Below, in pieces: positions 17,717-27,501 of a stretch of DNA of 64,000 nt; within the stretch, counting starts at the first letter, position 1, and each line of letters opens with the position of its first letter. The position numbers and the translations under genes are program-made. The stretch is from contig JAFLSZ010000001.1 of the NCBI GenBank assembly GCA_022510665.1, forward strand, positions 1 through 64,000. The letters run 5' to 3'. The DNA comes from Lachnospiraceae bacterium. Lineage in GTDB: Bacteria > Bacillota > Clostridia > Lachnospirales > Lachnospiraceae. The notes under the pieces were generated by a model. It saw nothing but the letters and a program-made list of their open reading frames with translations, was not told the DNA's origin and ran no database searches.

Positions 17717-18664
17717 CTATTCTTCCGTATTCTCCGAATATCCGTAATTTTTCAGAAGAAAATCGCTGTCGCGCCAGTCTTTTTTTACCTTAACCCAAAG
17801 TTTTAAATTAACATGGTACTCAAATAAAAGTTCAATTTCTTTTCTTGCTTCCGTGCCGATACGCTTTAACATCGCACCCTGCTTTCCGATAATAATTCCT
17901 TTGTGGGACTCCCGCTCGCAGATAATCGTCGCGTCAATATCCACCAGTCTTCCGTCCGGCCGCTCTTTCATCCGCTCGATTGCCACCGCGATGCCGTGCG
18001 GTATCTCGTCATCCAGCAGACGCAGCGCCTTTTCTCTTATCATCTCCGCCGCAATCTGGCGCTCCGGCTGATCGGTCACCGTATCTTCGTCATAGTACAT
18101 CGGCCCCTCCGGAAGCAGGGAAAACAGCAGAGACTGCAGCTTATCCACATTGCGGCTGCGAAGCGCGCTGACCGCGACAACAGCTTCAAACGGATACCTT
18201 TCGCGGTACGTTTCTTCCGCCTTTTCAACTGCCGCCTTATCTGCCGTATCCATTTTATTAATTACCAGAACTACCGGCGTTTTAGTACGTTTCAACACTT
18301 CTAAAATGTGCTGTTCTCCCGCACCGATATAGTCCGTCGGCTCTACCAGCCAAAGAATCACATCAACCTCGGAAAGCGTTCCTTCCGCTACGTTTACCAT
18401 ATACTCGCCCAGTTTATTTTTCGCCTTGTGAATCCCCGGCGTATCCAAAAAAATAATCTGGCCCCGCTCGTCGGTATACACCGTCTGAATCCGGGTTCTG
18501 GTAGTCTGCGGCTTGTTGGAAGTAATCGCAATTTTTTGCTTAATCAAATGATTCATCAGCGTAGACTTCCCTACATTCGGCCTGCCGATTAACGCGACAA
18601 AACCGGAGCGAAAACCGCCGCTTTCTTTTCCCGCCTTTTTATGCTTCCCCTTTTCCTGTGCCAT
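17717..18664 (-). CDS. era: GTPase Era
   Basis: GRPNVGKSTLMNHL, DTPGIHKAKNKLGEYM, NKMD, C-terminal KH-like GKQGAMLKRIGTEARKEIE. Confidence 0.96.
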   Translation of the reverse strand: MAQEKGKHKKAGKESGGFRSGFVALIGRPNVGKSTLMNHLIKQKIAITSNKPQTTRTRIQTVYTDERGQIIFLDTPGIHKAKNKLGEYMVNVAEGTLSEVDVILWLVEPTDYIGAGEQHILEVLKRTKTPVVLVINKMDTADKAAVEKAEETYRERYPFEAVVAVSALRSRNVDKLQSLLFSLLPEGPMYYDEDTVTDQPERQIAAEMIREKALRLLDDEIPHGIAVAIERMKERPDGRLVDIDATIICERESHKGIIIGKQGAMLKRIGTEARKEIELLFEYHVNLKLWVKVKKDWRDSDFLLKNYGYSENTEE

Positions 18665-18702
18665 ATAAGCTTTCTCCGTTTTCTTGCTTTATTTCCCGTA
18701 TC

Positions 18703-21645
18703 CTAACGCAGCAAATCCCTTACCACAAAGAAATGCGACGCGTCCTCACGCACCTTGGCCTCGGAACCGATTGTACAGCAGCAGTTCTGGGAAAGCATTG
18801 TACGCACGCCCTCTGCCAGTGCCCGGATATCCTCTACGGTTACATCCAGTATCTCCTCGCGGTGCTTTTGAACGGTGTCAATGGTTCTTCCGGTCAGATA
18901 CGCGACACAGCCACGTTCTCCTTCCATACGCGGATTCTGCGGCATATCAATAGAACTCATGGTTCCGATGACATACTTTGTCATTTCCGCCTCATCGGCA
19001 TCAAAATTTGCAATATAGTCCACCGCCTCTTTGTAAACATTCATCGTTCTGTCAAGGTGCGGGTCACGCCATGAATAAAACGCCATTCTTCCGTTTTCCA
19101 TCGTCATAAACGCCGCGCCGTAAGCTCCGCCCTTGACGCGCACATTGTTCCAAAGATAGCCGTAACTCATTGCGGTACGAAGTACGTCATACGCTCCGGT
19201 ATAGGAAAGTCCGGCTGCTCTGAAATCACCCGCACAGCATACATACTGCACCTGGCCCGGTGTGATAAATCCTTCGTTTTTCTTCTCCGGAGAAAGCACA
19301 AGCCCGCTGCCCTCCGCGTGTTCCGCGAATGCCGAAAAGAGAGCTTCGCTCTGTTCCTGTACCAGCTGATATCCCTGTGCGTCCGCGGTCACGCTGACGG
19401 TCAGTACATCCTTTGCGAAAATACAGCCGAACGTTTCCCGCAGTTTTGCCGTCAGTTCTTCCTTACGGGTATCAAACTGCTCCAAAAGATCCGAAATAAA
19501 CTCGTAATAGGCAATGCCGTCCGTCTGTTCCCACGCAACGCCCGCCGCCGCAAAATAAGAAGTCACGCGCGTTAACGCCACACCCTGCGCCATGCCGGTA
19601 AAATTTCCCTCCATGCCGCTCTTTTGCTCCAGTAAAATCTCACGAATCCGCGCCGGATTATCAAGCACCGTCTCCGTCAATACCTCTCTGAAATACGAAA
19701 ACAGCTCCGGCACCTTTGCGTATAATGCTTTTCCCGATACTTTAAAATACACCTGATATTGATGAATATCATCATAGCGGGACGCTACCAGAATATCCGT
19801 GGAAAGACCGCCGGTATTAATGCCGATTTCGTTGTTCAGTTCAAGATAAGTGTGCCCGTTTGTATCCATTTTTCCGAATAGCTGAACCAGCATTCCGGCA
19901 TACGGCAAAAGCTCTGCCGGAATTTTTTTCATATTAAACAAAAGCGTTACATAGGCAATCTGATTGGTGAACAGCTCCTGATGAAGTACGGTAATACCGT
20001 TTATTTCCTTTACTTCATTTATAAACGGAGGCCCTTCTCTTTTAATATCTTCCCTCGTCAACCGCGGAATGGTTGCCAGTTCTTCCGCCGTGGAAGGCTC
20101 TTCCTGATACTTCTTTAACGCCTTGGTACGGGCGGCTATTTCTTCCAGTTCCTTTTCCGACAAACCGTTTTTATACGCGGACAATTTTTCTTTTAACGCC
20201 GCGTCTTTTTCCGCAAGCATACCTACCTGCGGCAGCAGCTTGATAAATGCCGCATGCTTACTGTCGATAAGATAATCCTTTACCAGTTTTTCAAAATAAT
20301 CCGTATCAATTAATCCGCGCAGCTTCTCAAACGTCGGAGACCAGTGTATACTGTCGAATACTCTCGTATCGTCATACAGCCATGTTGCAAGTATCATCTG
20401 TCCGTAACGCAGGCCCTTAGGATAATTTCCGGTATCCGCCTCTCTGAAGGTAAACTCCATCTGATTTAAAGCTGCAAGCAGCGACTTTTTATTGATGCCC
20501 TCTTTTACACACGTCTCCAGTGTCTGTAAGAGAACGGTTAAAAACTCCTCGGCTTTTTCCGCCGGCGCGTTCCGTGCCACAACGGAAAAATACGGCTGTA
20601 AGATTTCATCCGTAAAGGACGCATAAACATCTTCTCCGATACCGGCGGACGTAAGCGCGTTCTTTAACGGTGCGCCCGGAATATTGACAAGAGCAGTGCC
20701 AAGCAGAGAAAACGCCATTTTCTTTAAATCGTCGCCTCCCGCCTCCAACGCCGCGTTATAGGAAAAATATGCCGCGTCTTTTGCCTCTTCCGGCGTATTT
20801 ACGGAATAGAACTTTTCTATCGTTTTTCTTCCGTTAAACGGAGCCTGCTCCTTTAAAGACGAATCCAGTTCAATCTCCTCAAAACGGCTCAGATATTCTT
20901 TATCCATCCACTCTAATCGTTCTCTCACGTCCAGATTGCCGTAAAGGTAAATATAACTGTTTACCGGATGATAGTACCGCCTGTGAAACTCCAAAAACTG
21001 CTCGTAAGTCAGTTTCGGAATCTCCTCCGGGTCACCGCCGGATTCCACACCGTAAGCCGTGTCCGGGAACAGCGCCTTATCCATTTCGGAATAAAGAAGC
21101 CGTTCCGGACTGGAAAGCGCTCCCTTCATTTCACTGTAAACAACACCGTTGTAGCTCAGTTCGTCCTTCACGTCTTCCAGTTCGTAGTGCCAGCCCTCCT
21201 GCCGGAAGATTTCTTCTCTGCTGTAAATATTCGGGAAAAGCACCGCGTCCATATAAACTTCCATCAGATTGGCAAAATCCTTCTCGTTACAGCTTGCCAC
21301 CGGATAAATCGTCTTGTCCGGGTAGGTCATGGCATTCAAAAATGTATTCAAAGAGCCTTTGAGCAGCTCCACAAAAGGCTCCTTCGCCGGAAAGCGCTCG
21401 GAACCGCAAAGAACGGAATGCTCCAGAATATGAGCGACACCGGTGGAATCCTCCGGCGGCGTACGGAATCCGATAGAAAATACTTTATTATTATCCTCAT
21501 TAGAAATCACGGCAATTCTGGCGCCGGACTTTTTATGGCGAAGTACAATACCAAAACCTGAAATGTCCGGCAGCGATTCCGTCGAAATAATTTGATATGC
21601 GGACAAATCCTTTAAAGTTTCTACATCTTTTATTACATGGCTCAT
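18703..21645 (-). CDS. M16C-family insulinase-type metallopeptidase (presequence-protease-like)
   Basis: HILEHSVLCGSERFPAKEPFVELLKGSLNTFLNAMTYPDKT (HxxEH motif); 980 aa. Confidence 0.92.
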   Translation of the reverse strand: MSHVIKDVETLKDLSAYQIISTESLPDISGFGIVLRHKKSGARIAVISNEDNNKVFSIGFRTPPEDSTGVAHILEHSVLCGSERFPAKEPFVELLKGSLNTFLNAMTYPDKTIYPVASCNEKDFANLMEVYMDAVLFPNIYSREEIFRQEGWHYELEDVKDELSYNGVVYSEMKGALSSPERLLYSEMDKALFPDTAYGVESGGDPEEIPKLTYEQFLEFHRRYYHPVNSYIYLYGNLDVRERLEWMDKEYLSRFEEIELDSSLKEQAPFNGRKTIEKFYSVNTPEEAKDAAYFSYNAALEAGGDDLKKMAFSLLGTALVNIPGAPLKNALTSAGIGEDVYASFTDEILQPYFSVVARNAPAEKAEEFLTVLLQTLETCVKEGINKKSLLAALNQMEFTFREADTGNYPKGLRYGQMILATWLYDDTRVFDSIHWSPTFEKLRGLIDTDYFEKLVKDYLIDSKHAAFIKLLPQVGMLAEKDAALKEKLSAYKNGLSEKELEEIAARTKALKKYQEEPSTAEELATIPRLTREDIKREGPPFINEVKEINGITVLHQELFTNQIAYVTLLFNMKKIPAELLPYAGMLVQLFGKMDTNGHTYLELNNEIGINTGGLSTDILVASRYDDIHQYQVYFKVSGKALYAKVPELFSYFREVLTETVLDNPARIREILLEQKSGMEGNFTGMAQGVALTRVTSYFAAAGVAWEQTDGIAYYEFISDLLEQFDTRKEELTAKLRETFGCIFAKDVLTVSVTADAQGYQLVQEQSEALFSAFAEHAEGSGLVLSPEKKNEGFITPGQVQYVCCAGDFRAAGLSYTGAYDVLRTAMSYGYLWNNVRVKGGAYGAAFMTMENGRMAFYSWRDPHLDRTMNVYKEAVDYIANFDADEAEMTKYVIGTMSSIDMPQNPRMEGERGCVAYLTGRTIDTVQKHREEILDVTVEDIRALAEGVRTMLSQNCCCTIGSEAKVREDASHFFVVRDLLR

Positions 21646-21777
21646 GTTTTTGTTCTCCTTTTGCCTTTTTAATTATCTTACCACATTTTATACAAAAAAT
21701 CCATTAAAACCGGCGGTTATAAATCCACCAAATATCTGCCTAAAAACCTGTGCTGTCAGAACATGAAACTATCAATT

Positions 21778-22527
21778 TTACTCTCCCAGCAACTTCGCTA
21801 AAATTAAAAGAACTATGCACAATACTATGGCGGTTGCAATTAAAATCCCAACTCTGTTTTTCGCAATCCAAGGATGCTTTTTACCCAGAAAATGCATCGG
21901 TATTGCAAGAATGCCCTCTATTACCAGCATAGTCAAGACTCCTCTTAATCCCAAGGAAAGATTATATATGCTCCACTCCTTATTAATGACACAATATATT
22001 ACCCCCATTCCTACAAAAACTATAATAAAATATCTGATATTACGCGAGATATCATAAAGATTGCCCTCCTTATCCGTCCATCCCAAATAGTTTGTAATAA
22101 TCTTCTTTTCCTCATGTACGATATCTTTTGCAATATCCGTAAACGAGTTCCCCTTCTTTTCTTCCTCACCAACAATATTCCAATAAACGTTTGTATCAAG
22201 TGAAGAGAGCTCTGCTTTATCTTCCTTCATTTTTTTACAAAGGTTTATTGCTCCTTGTAATTCTGACATCTGCTTTTGAAGATTGATTATATTCTCATCA
22301 AGTGCCTCTGTCAGTGTCCTTGTACCATCAAAGAGATCTTCTATATCCTCAACAGACAGACCTATCTTTCGAAGAACTATGATTTTCTTCAACAGTTCTA
22401 CATCCTCGTCTGAATAATCACGGTACCCGTTCTCCTCTCTTTGTGGTTTAATTAGATTCTCCTTTTCATAATACCTTACAGTAGCCCTCGGAATTTCCAA
22501 AATCTGCTCAACTTCTTTAATTGTCAT
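21778..22527 (-). CDS. MerR-family regulator with C-terminal transmembrane domain
   Basis: MTIKEVEQILEIPRATVRYYEKENLIKPQREENGYRDYSDEDVELL MerR HTH; about three hydrophobic helices near the C-terminus. Confidence 0.85.
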   Translation of the reverse strand: MTIKEVEQILEIPRATVRYYEKENLIKPQREENGYRDYSDEDVELLKKIIVLRKIGLSVEDIEDLFDGTRTLTEALDENIINLQKQMSELQGAINLCKKMKEDKAELSSLDTNVYWNIVGEEEKKGNSFTDIAKDIVHEEKKIITNYLGWTDKEGNLYDISRNIRYFIIVFVGMGVIYCVINKEWSIYNLSLGLRGVLTMLVIEGILAIPMHFLGKKHPWIAKNRVGILIATAIVLCIVLLILAKLLGE

Positions 22528-22558
22528 TTTTATGACCTCCTTTTTGTCTTTTGAGCAT

Positions 22559-22589
22559 ACTGTAATGTATAAACAAGGTTTACAGTCAA
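22559..22589 (-). promoter_or_regulatory. MerR-type promoter with 19-bp spacer containing a dyad
   Basis: Minus strand TTGACT (22584-22589) - 19 bp - TACAGT (22559-22564); GTAAAC…TATAC dyad in the spacer. Confidence 0.55.
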
Positions 22590-22675
22590 TACTTTTTTTG
22601 AAATTTCCGGGGCAAAATGTACTATAAACCCACGTTACACTCAGAAGCCGGTTATGACTTTAAGAGAATCCGCGC

Positions 22676-24778
22676 TTATTTTGGCAGATACGAAAAATAA
22701 TCATTGACCAGAATCGCCTTTGAAACCGCGAACTTCTGTTTTACCTCCAGCAGTTTTTCATCCAGATACTCCTGCGTTACCTTTGCCCTGTTGACGGATT
22801 CCGCTCTTCCGGTTACCGTATTGTATGCCGCCTTGTCGGTCAGAAAGCTCTTATTATCAAAAATGACAAGACCTTCCCGGTCGGAAAGAATATCCGAACC
22901 CATATACAGTCTGGAATCATACGAAAGCCCGAATAAATTGGCAAGTGTCGGAGCAATATCAAGACTGGAACAATATTTGTCTACCGTAACCGTTTCTTCC
23001 ATTCCGGCGCACCAAAGAACAAAATAATTTTTGTATAATTCGAAGTTTTCTTCTACTTCATGCCCCGCCAGTTCATCAATATAGCGCTTATCCAGACCGT
23101 ACGGATAATGGTCTGCGGAAAGCGCAATCACCGTATGGTCTGCGATTCCTTTTTCCTCCAGTTCCTCTAACAGATACGCTAACGCCTTTTCCAATTCATA
23201 ATTACAGGCAAGATACGCTTTTGCGTTATCGGAATACGGCAGGCCTTTTACCGCGTCCCGGTTGCGGTATGCCATACTGTTATCCACAAACGTATACTCC
23301 ATGTGACCGCTGACTGTCATATAATATACATGAAACGGCTCTTTGTCTATATACTCCGGAAGCGTCGCCTCCATCATCTCAAAATCGGAACGCGGCCAGC
23401 AGTCGGTTTTTAACACGAGTCCGTTTCCGATTCCTTTAAACGTATATCCGAGATTCGGATGCGTCCGGTTTCTCTGATAATATGTATAAGAGTGATTGTG
23501 ATAGGCAAAGGTAAGATACCCTTCCCCGGCGAACTGGTTTCCAAAGGCAAACCGCATGTCATTTTTCGCGGAGCGCGTCATGCTGTTTGAGCCGTCCGGA
23601 ATTAATCCGGTACAGGCTACATATTCCCCGTCACTCGTACTGGTATACCAAAGCGGAGTGTAAAAGTTTTGAAAAACAAATCCGCTGTGCGTCAGCCGGT
23701 AAAGCGTCGGCGTCAGTTCTTTGTCTACTGCCCATGGGGAAAATCCCTCCGCGGTCAGCATAATAAAATTATATCCCTCAAACATTCCCGTATACTCATT
23801 CTCGGCTTCCGGCCGCTGTCCCGCAAAATAAGTATGTAATATTTTTATTTCTTCGTTTTTCTCCTGTTCCGCCAGTTTCGCAAAATCATACAATTCATGG
23901 AACCGCTGCGGCGCCGGAGTCGGAGTCAGCGGCGCGGTTTTGTCCGCCCCCTCCGCTTCCTCTCCCTCTTTTAGAGGAGGCGTCGGTACCGGAGTTACGT
24001 CTCCTTTTTTTAAAGACGCTGACGATGCTTCCAGCAGTTTTTTTAAATCGTCCTTCGTTCCGCCGAATAACACTCCCTTTACATCCCTTCCGGCAGCGAC
24101 AAAAAATCCGAGTTTCTGTGTTCCAAGCGTCGTTTCCCAATCGTTAAAATATAAGTCCCATGCGGAATACGGTATCCGTCCTCCCGTAAAAAGAGTTCCC
24201 AAAAAGAAAAGATAACAGGCGAGCGCCGTCCCCGTACCGGCTAACAGCATCTTTTTGGAAAGTTCCCGAAAACCAAAGCCGTAAATATCCAATAAAAACC
24301 GCAGCAAAAGCGGTATAAAAAGCAGTACAATTCCGTACCATCTCGCCGCCATCGTATGAAAAATCTGTCGTTTAAAATCAAGCACATCCGCCCCTACCGT
24401 AAACATGAGACGAAAGGAAAAGAACCTGCCAAACACCGTAAAATAAATTAACTGTACGCAGCCATAGAGCGCGACGGCAAACAGCCCCAAATAATAAAAC
24501 ACCCTGTTTAACGCCGCCGGAAAACAAATCGTTAAAAGATTCCACACACAGCCAAGGGCAAGCGCAAAAAGAGATGCCGCCACGGTTCCCTCAGGAAACC
24601 CACGGTAAACACAAAGCCTCAGAATCAACTCGGAAAATACGCAGACTGCCGGAAAATAACATAAGCGCAGAAAAATTCCCCTGCTTTTTGGCAGGCTGTT
24701 TTTTTGCGCTTTCTTGTTTGCCTGATTTTCTCCGGACTGCGGCAGCTTCCCTGTCACGGCCTTTGTCTCTTGTCCCAT
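22676..24778 (-). CDS. LTA synthase-family (sulfatase-fold) membrane protein
   Basis: N-terminal TM helices; NFIMLTAEGFSPWAVD, NFYTPLWYTSTSDGEYVACTGLIP, ALSADHYPYGLD. Confidence 0.88.
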   Translation of the reverse strand: MGQETKAVTGKLPQSGENQANKKAQKNSLPKSRGIFLRLCYFPAVCVFSELILRLCVYRGFPEGTVAASLFALALGCVWNLLTICFPAALNRVFYYLGLFAVALYGCVQLIYFTVFGRFFSFRLMFTVGADVLDFKRQIFHTMAARWYGIVLLFIPLLLRFLLDIYGFGFRELSKKMLLAGTGTALACYLFFLGTLFTGGRIPYSAWDLYFNDWETTLGTQKLGFFVAAGRDVKGVLFGGTKDDLKKLLEASSASLKKGDVTPVPTPPLKEGEEAEGADKTAPLTPTPAPQRFHELYDFAKLAEQEKNEEIKILHTYFAGQRPEAENEYTGMFEGYNFIMLTAEGFSPWAVDKELTPTLYRLTHSGFVFQNFYTPLWYTSTSDGEYVACTGLIPDGSNSMTRSAKNDMRFAFGNQFAGEGYLTFAYHNHSYTYYQRNRTHPNLGYTFKGIGNGLVLKTDCWPRSDFEMMEATLPEYIDKEPFHVYYMTVSGHMEYTFVDNSMAYRNRDAVKGLPYSDNAKAYLACNYELEKALAYLLEELEEKGIADHTVIALSADHYPYGLDKRYIDELAGHEVEENFELYKNYFVLWCAGMEETVTVDKYCSSLDIAPTLANLFGLSYDSRLYMGSDILSDREGLVIFDNKSFLTDKAAYNTVTGRAESVNRAKVTQEYLDEKLLEVKQKFAVSKAILVNDYFSYLPK

Positions 24779-24819
24779 AACTTTCCTTCTTCCTTCTTTT
24801 GAGGCTCTGCTTCCTTAAG

Positions 24820-25824
24820 CTAACACTTTAACAGAAGTCTGCCTTTTTTGCCTTCCACCGAAAGCCGTGCCAGAGCGCCGTTTATCATTGTCATGCGCGG
24901 CGCCTTATGACCGATATCCGCTTCATAAACAATCGGGACGGAAAGCTCTCCGAGAGCCGCTTCCACCGCTTCCTGATACGCAATCTCATAGTCGCTGGAA
25001 AAGAAAGCCGGCCTTCCGAAAACAAATCCTTTCGCGTAGCGGAACCAGCCCGCCTCTTTTAAATGCCAAAGGCCGCAGGTCAGCCGTTCCGAACTCAGCG
25101 CAAAACTTTCCAGATACCATAAAATCCCGTCCTCTTTGTAGCGCTCACACCACTCTGCCGTTTTATCAAACCTCGTCCCCACAAGATCGAGCAAAACATC
25201 CAGACAGCCGCCCAAAAGGCGCCCGGAAAGCACAACATCTCCACGGCTGCTTTCCCAGCGTACCGGCGTGTCCTCCTGAAAATCCTCAAGTCCCGTAATA
25301 CGCTCGGCAAAACCGTCTTTATAAAGAGGAAAACTCTCCTGTACAAAAGAATTTCCTTCCAGCAGCAGGAGATTTTCTTCAAGGCTTCTGTGCCATCTCT
25401 GCATTCCGAAATCGGTAAAATTACCGGCGTACACGGTTGCCATATCACAATTTGTCGTAATCGAGAACAAAAGCCCCGTCGGGTCGGAATAGCCCTGATA
25501 CCACTTAGGATTCCGCCCGATTGCCTCAAAATCCGTGTAGGAAAGCATCTCCGCAAGATAATCTCCGCCGCTTGCCTGTACAACCCACGATACCTCCGGA
25601 TTCTGCACCAAAGAATGCAGTTCCTCCGCGCGTACCCTGGCCGGAGCGCTTCTCCCTTTCTCGTTCTTTCTCGTATCCGGCGTTTCAATTACACGATACC
25701 CGCGCTCTTTCATCTGCCGCGCCGCATTATCGAGCCGCACCGTATCCACCGGCTGCTCTTTCCCCGCGGAACACGCCGTCACTCCGATACAGTCTCCTTT
25801 TTGAATCCATCTAGGAAAAATCAT
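24820..25824 (-). CDS. S66-family LD-carboxypeptidase (MccF-like)
   Basis: KGDCIGVTACSAG N-terminus, YQGYSDPTGLLFSI nucleophile region, GHKAPRMTMINGALARL. Confidence 0.85.
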   Translation of the reverse strand: MIFPRWIQKGDCIGVTACSAGKEQPVDTVRLDNAARQMKERGYRVIETPDTRKNEKGRSAPARVRAEELHSLVQNPEVSWVVQASGGDYLAEMLSYTDFEAIGRNPKWYQGYSDPTGLLFSITTNCDMATVYAGNFTDFGMQRWHRSLEENLLLLEGNSFVQESFPLYKDGFAERITGLEDFQEDTPVRWESSRGDVVLSGRLLGGCLDVLLDLVGTRFDKTAEWCERYKEDGILWYLESFALSSERLTCGLWHLKEAGWFRYAKGFVFGRPAFFSSDYEIAYQEAVEAALGELSVPIVYEADIGHKAPRMTMINGALARLSVEGKKGRLLLKC

Positions 25825-25827
25825 GCT

Positions 25828-26670
25828 TTAATATTCCCCCTCAAATACCGTCTCGGCCGGTCCCGTCATATAGATTACGTTTTCTTCTCTGTCATAGCGT
25901 ATTTTTAAATCTCCGCCAAGAAGTTTTACCGTTACGGTATCTTCCGTATAACCGTTTAATATCGCCGCATAAGCGCAGGCGCACGCGCCGGTTCCGCAGG
26001 CAAGCGTTTCGCCCGAACCGCGCTCCCATACGCGCATCAGCAGGGTATTCCGGTCAATGACTTTTACAAACTCCGTATTGATATTTTCCGGAAAACGCTC
26101 ATGCGTTTCATATGCCGGTCCGATCTGCTCTAGCGGAAGAGATAACGGATCCTCCACAAAAAAAACCGCGTGAGGATTTCCCATGGATACGCAGGTCATC
26201 ACTTCTTTTCTGCCCTCCACTTCAATCGGTTCCGCCACAACCGGGCTCTTTTCCGCAATCACCGGAATTTTTCCGGCTTCCGTCACCGGACTTCCCATAT
26301 TTACCGTAACTTCCGACACTTTGCCTTCCTTTACGCACAGGCTCAGGTGCTTGATTCCTGCTAACGTTTCCACCGTGACTTTTGTCTGCTTCGTGAGCCC
26401 GTAATCATACACATATTTTCCGACGCAGCGGATTCCGTTGCCGCACATCTGTGCCTGAGAACCGTCCGCGTTATACATTACCATTTTAAAATCCGCCACA
26501 TCCGACGGACAAATTAAAATCATTCCGTCGGAGCCTACGCCGAAATGGCGGTCACTGATTTTAATTGCCGTCTCTTTCTGATTCTCGATTGTCTCCTTAA
26601 AACAATTCACATAAACATAATCATTCCCGCATCCCTGCATTTTGGTAAATTTCATTTTATTCTGCCTCAT
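25828..26670 (-). CDS. dapF: Diaminopimelate epimerase
   Basis: MKFTKMQGCGNDYVYVN, MYNADGSQAQMCGNGIRCVGKY, ERGSGETLACGTGACA. Confidence 0.97.
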   Translation of the reverse strand: MRQNKMKFTKMQGCGNDYVYVNCFKETIENQKETAIKISDRHFGVGSDGMILICPSDVADFKMVMYNADGSQAQMCGNGIRCVGKYVYDYGLTKQTKVTVETLAGIKHLSLCVKEGKVSEVTVNMGSPVTEAGKIPVIAEKSPVVAEPIEVEGRKEVMTCVSMGNPHAVFFVEDPLSLPLEQIGPAYETHERFPENINTEFVKVIDRNTLLMRVWERGSGETLACGTGACACAYAAILNGYTEDTVTVKLLGGDLKIRYDREENVIYMTGPAETVFEGEY

Positions 26671-26728
26671 TTTCCTGTGTCAGACGGACACATCTTTTCT
26701 TATATAGTATAACATACCTAAAATTTTC

Positions 26729-26757
26729 TTGCAACTGACGGTAAATTATAGTATAAT
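26729..26757 (+). promoter_or_regulatory. Sigma-A-type promoter for the PilZ gene
   Basis: TTGCAA (26729-26734) - 17 bp - TATAAT (26752-26757). Confidence 0.6.
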
Positions 26758-26807
26758 TATAATGTAATAATAGTACACCTGCCGCAGCATCAAGGGAGAT
26801 TTCAGAT

Positions 26808-27467
26808 ATGACTATTTCAGATTTAGAAGCACAACATGCGGTAACCCTTGTTGTTACCGTAGGTTTAAACTCAAGGGATTTGCCGACAGCAATCGCCGAA
26901 GTACATGACGACTATGTTTTATTGGAGCCTATTTTGCTGGACGAGCAGACCGTCGGCTTTGACAGTTCCTGTAACATAGATTTTCTTTACACACAGGAAC
27001 ACACCCTTTATGCGTGGTATTCCGTATCACTCCCGCTGGTCAAAATAAAAGAACATACTTATTATCAGGTTTCTTTACAGGGAGAGGCTAATATTTACAA
27101 TCGTCGTGATTCTTTCCGCGTATACATCGGCGAGAACATGACAATCACCGCGTTCCATCACACCGGTCCGCAGCCGTTCAGTGTACTGATACGGGATATC
27201 AGCGAAACCGGTTTTGGATTTATCAGTAAGGAAAAATATGACACCGGACGCATCGTCCGTTTCTCCCTTCCGCTCGCGGGCCGCCAAAGCCTTGCACTCG
27301 CTGCTACCGTTGTGCGCCGGGAGTTTAACGAAGAGACCCTCTCTTATAGTTACGGCTGTAAGTTCGCAGAACAAAATTCTTATCTTTCCAGCTACCTTAT
27401 GGGAAAGCAAAGGGAGCGCCAAAAAGAAAAAATGAAGTCTTATTCCGCCGTAAAAAGAAGATATTAA
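26808..27467 (+). CDS. PilZ domain protein (c-di-GMP effector, YcgR-like)
   Basis: RRDSFRVYIGEN and DISETGFGFIS (RxxxR, D-x-S-x-x-G) PilZ motifs. Confidence 0.88.
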   Translation: MTISDLEAQHAVTLVVTVGLNSRDLPTAIAEVHDDYVLLEPILLDEQTVGFDSSCNIDFLYTQEHTLYAWYSVSLPLVKIKEHTYYQVSLQGEANIYNRRDSFRVYIGENMTITAFHHTGPQPFSVLIRDISETGFGFISKEKYDTGRIVRFSLPLAGRQSLALAATVVRREFNEETLSYSYGCKFAEQNSYLSSYLMGKQRERQKEKMKSYSAVKRRY

Positions 27468-27501
27468 TATTACTCTTTTTCACTGAAAGGAGGCAAAACT
27501 T

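Noticed and set aside
17539-17793. 84-aa plus-strand ORF in the era/recO gap
   Set aside because: Runs antisense into the conserved 3' end of era and has no visible RBS; the gap is better explained by the YqzL-like gene on the minus strand plus noncoding sequence.
20968-21561. 197-aa plus-strand ORF opposite the M16C peptidase
   Set aside because: Antisense to the catalytic HxxEH region of a clear peptidase; no domain.
25095-25688. 197-aa minus-strand ORF in an alternate frame of the S66 peptidase
   Set aside because: Fully nested in a well-supported CDS on the same strand; Arg-rich, no domain.
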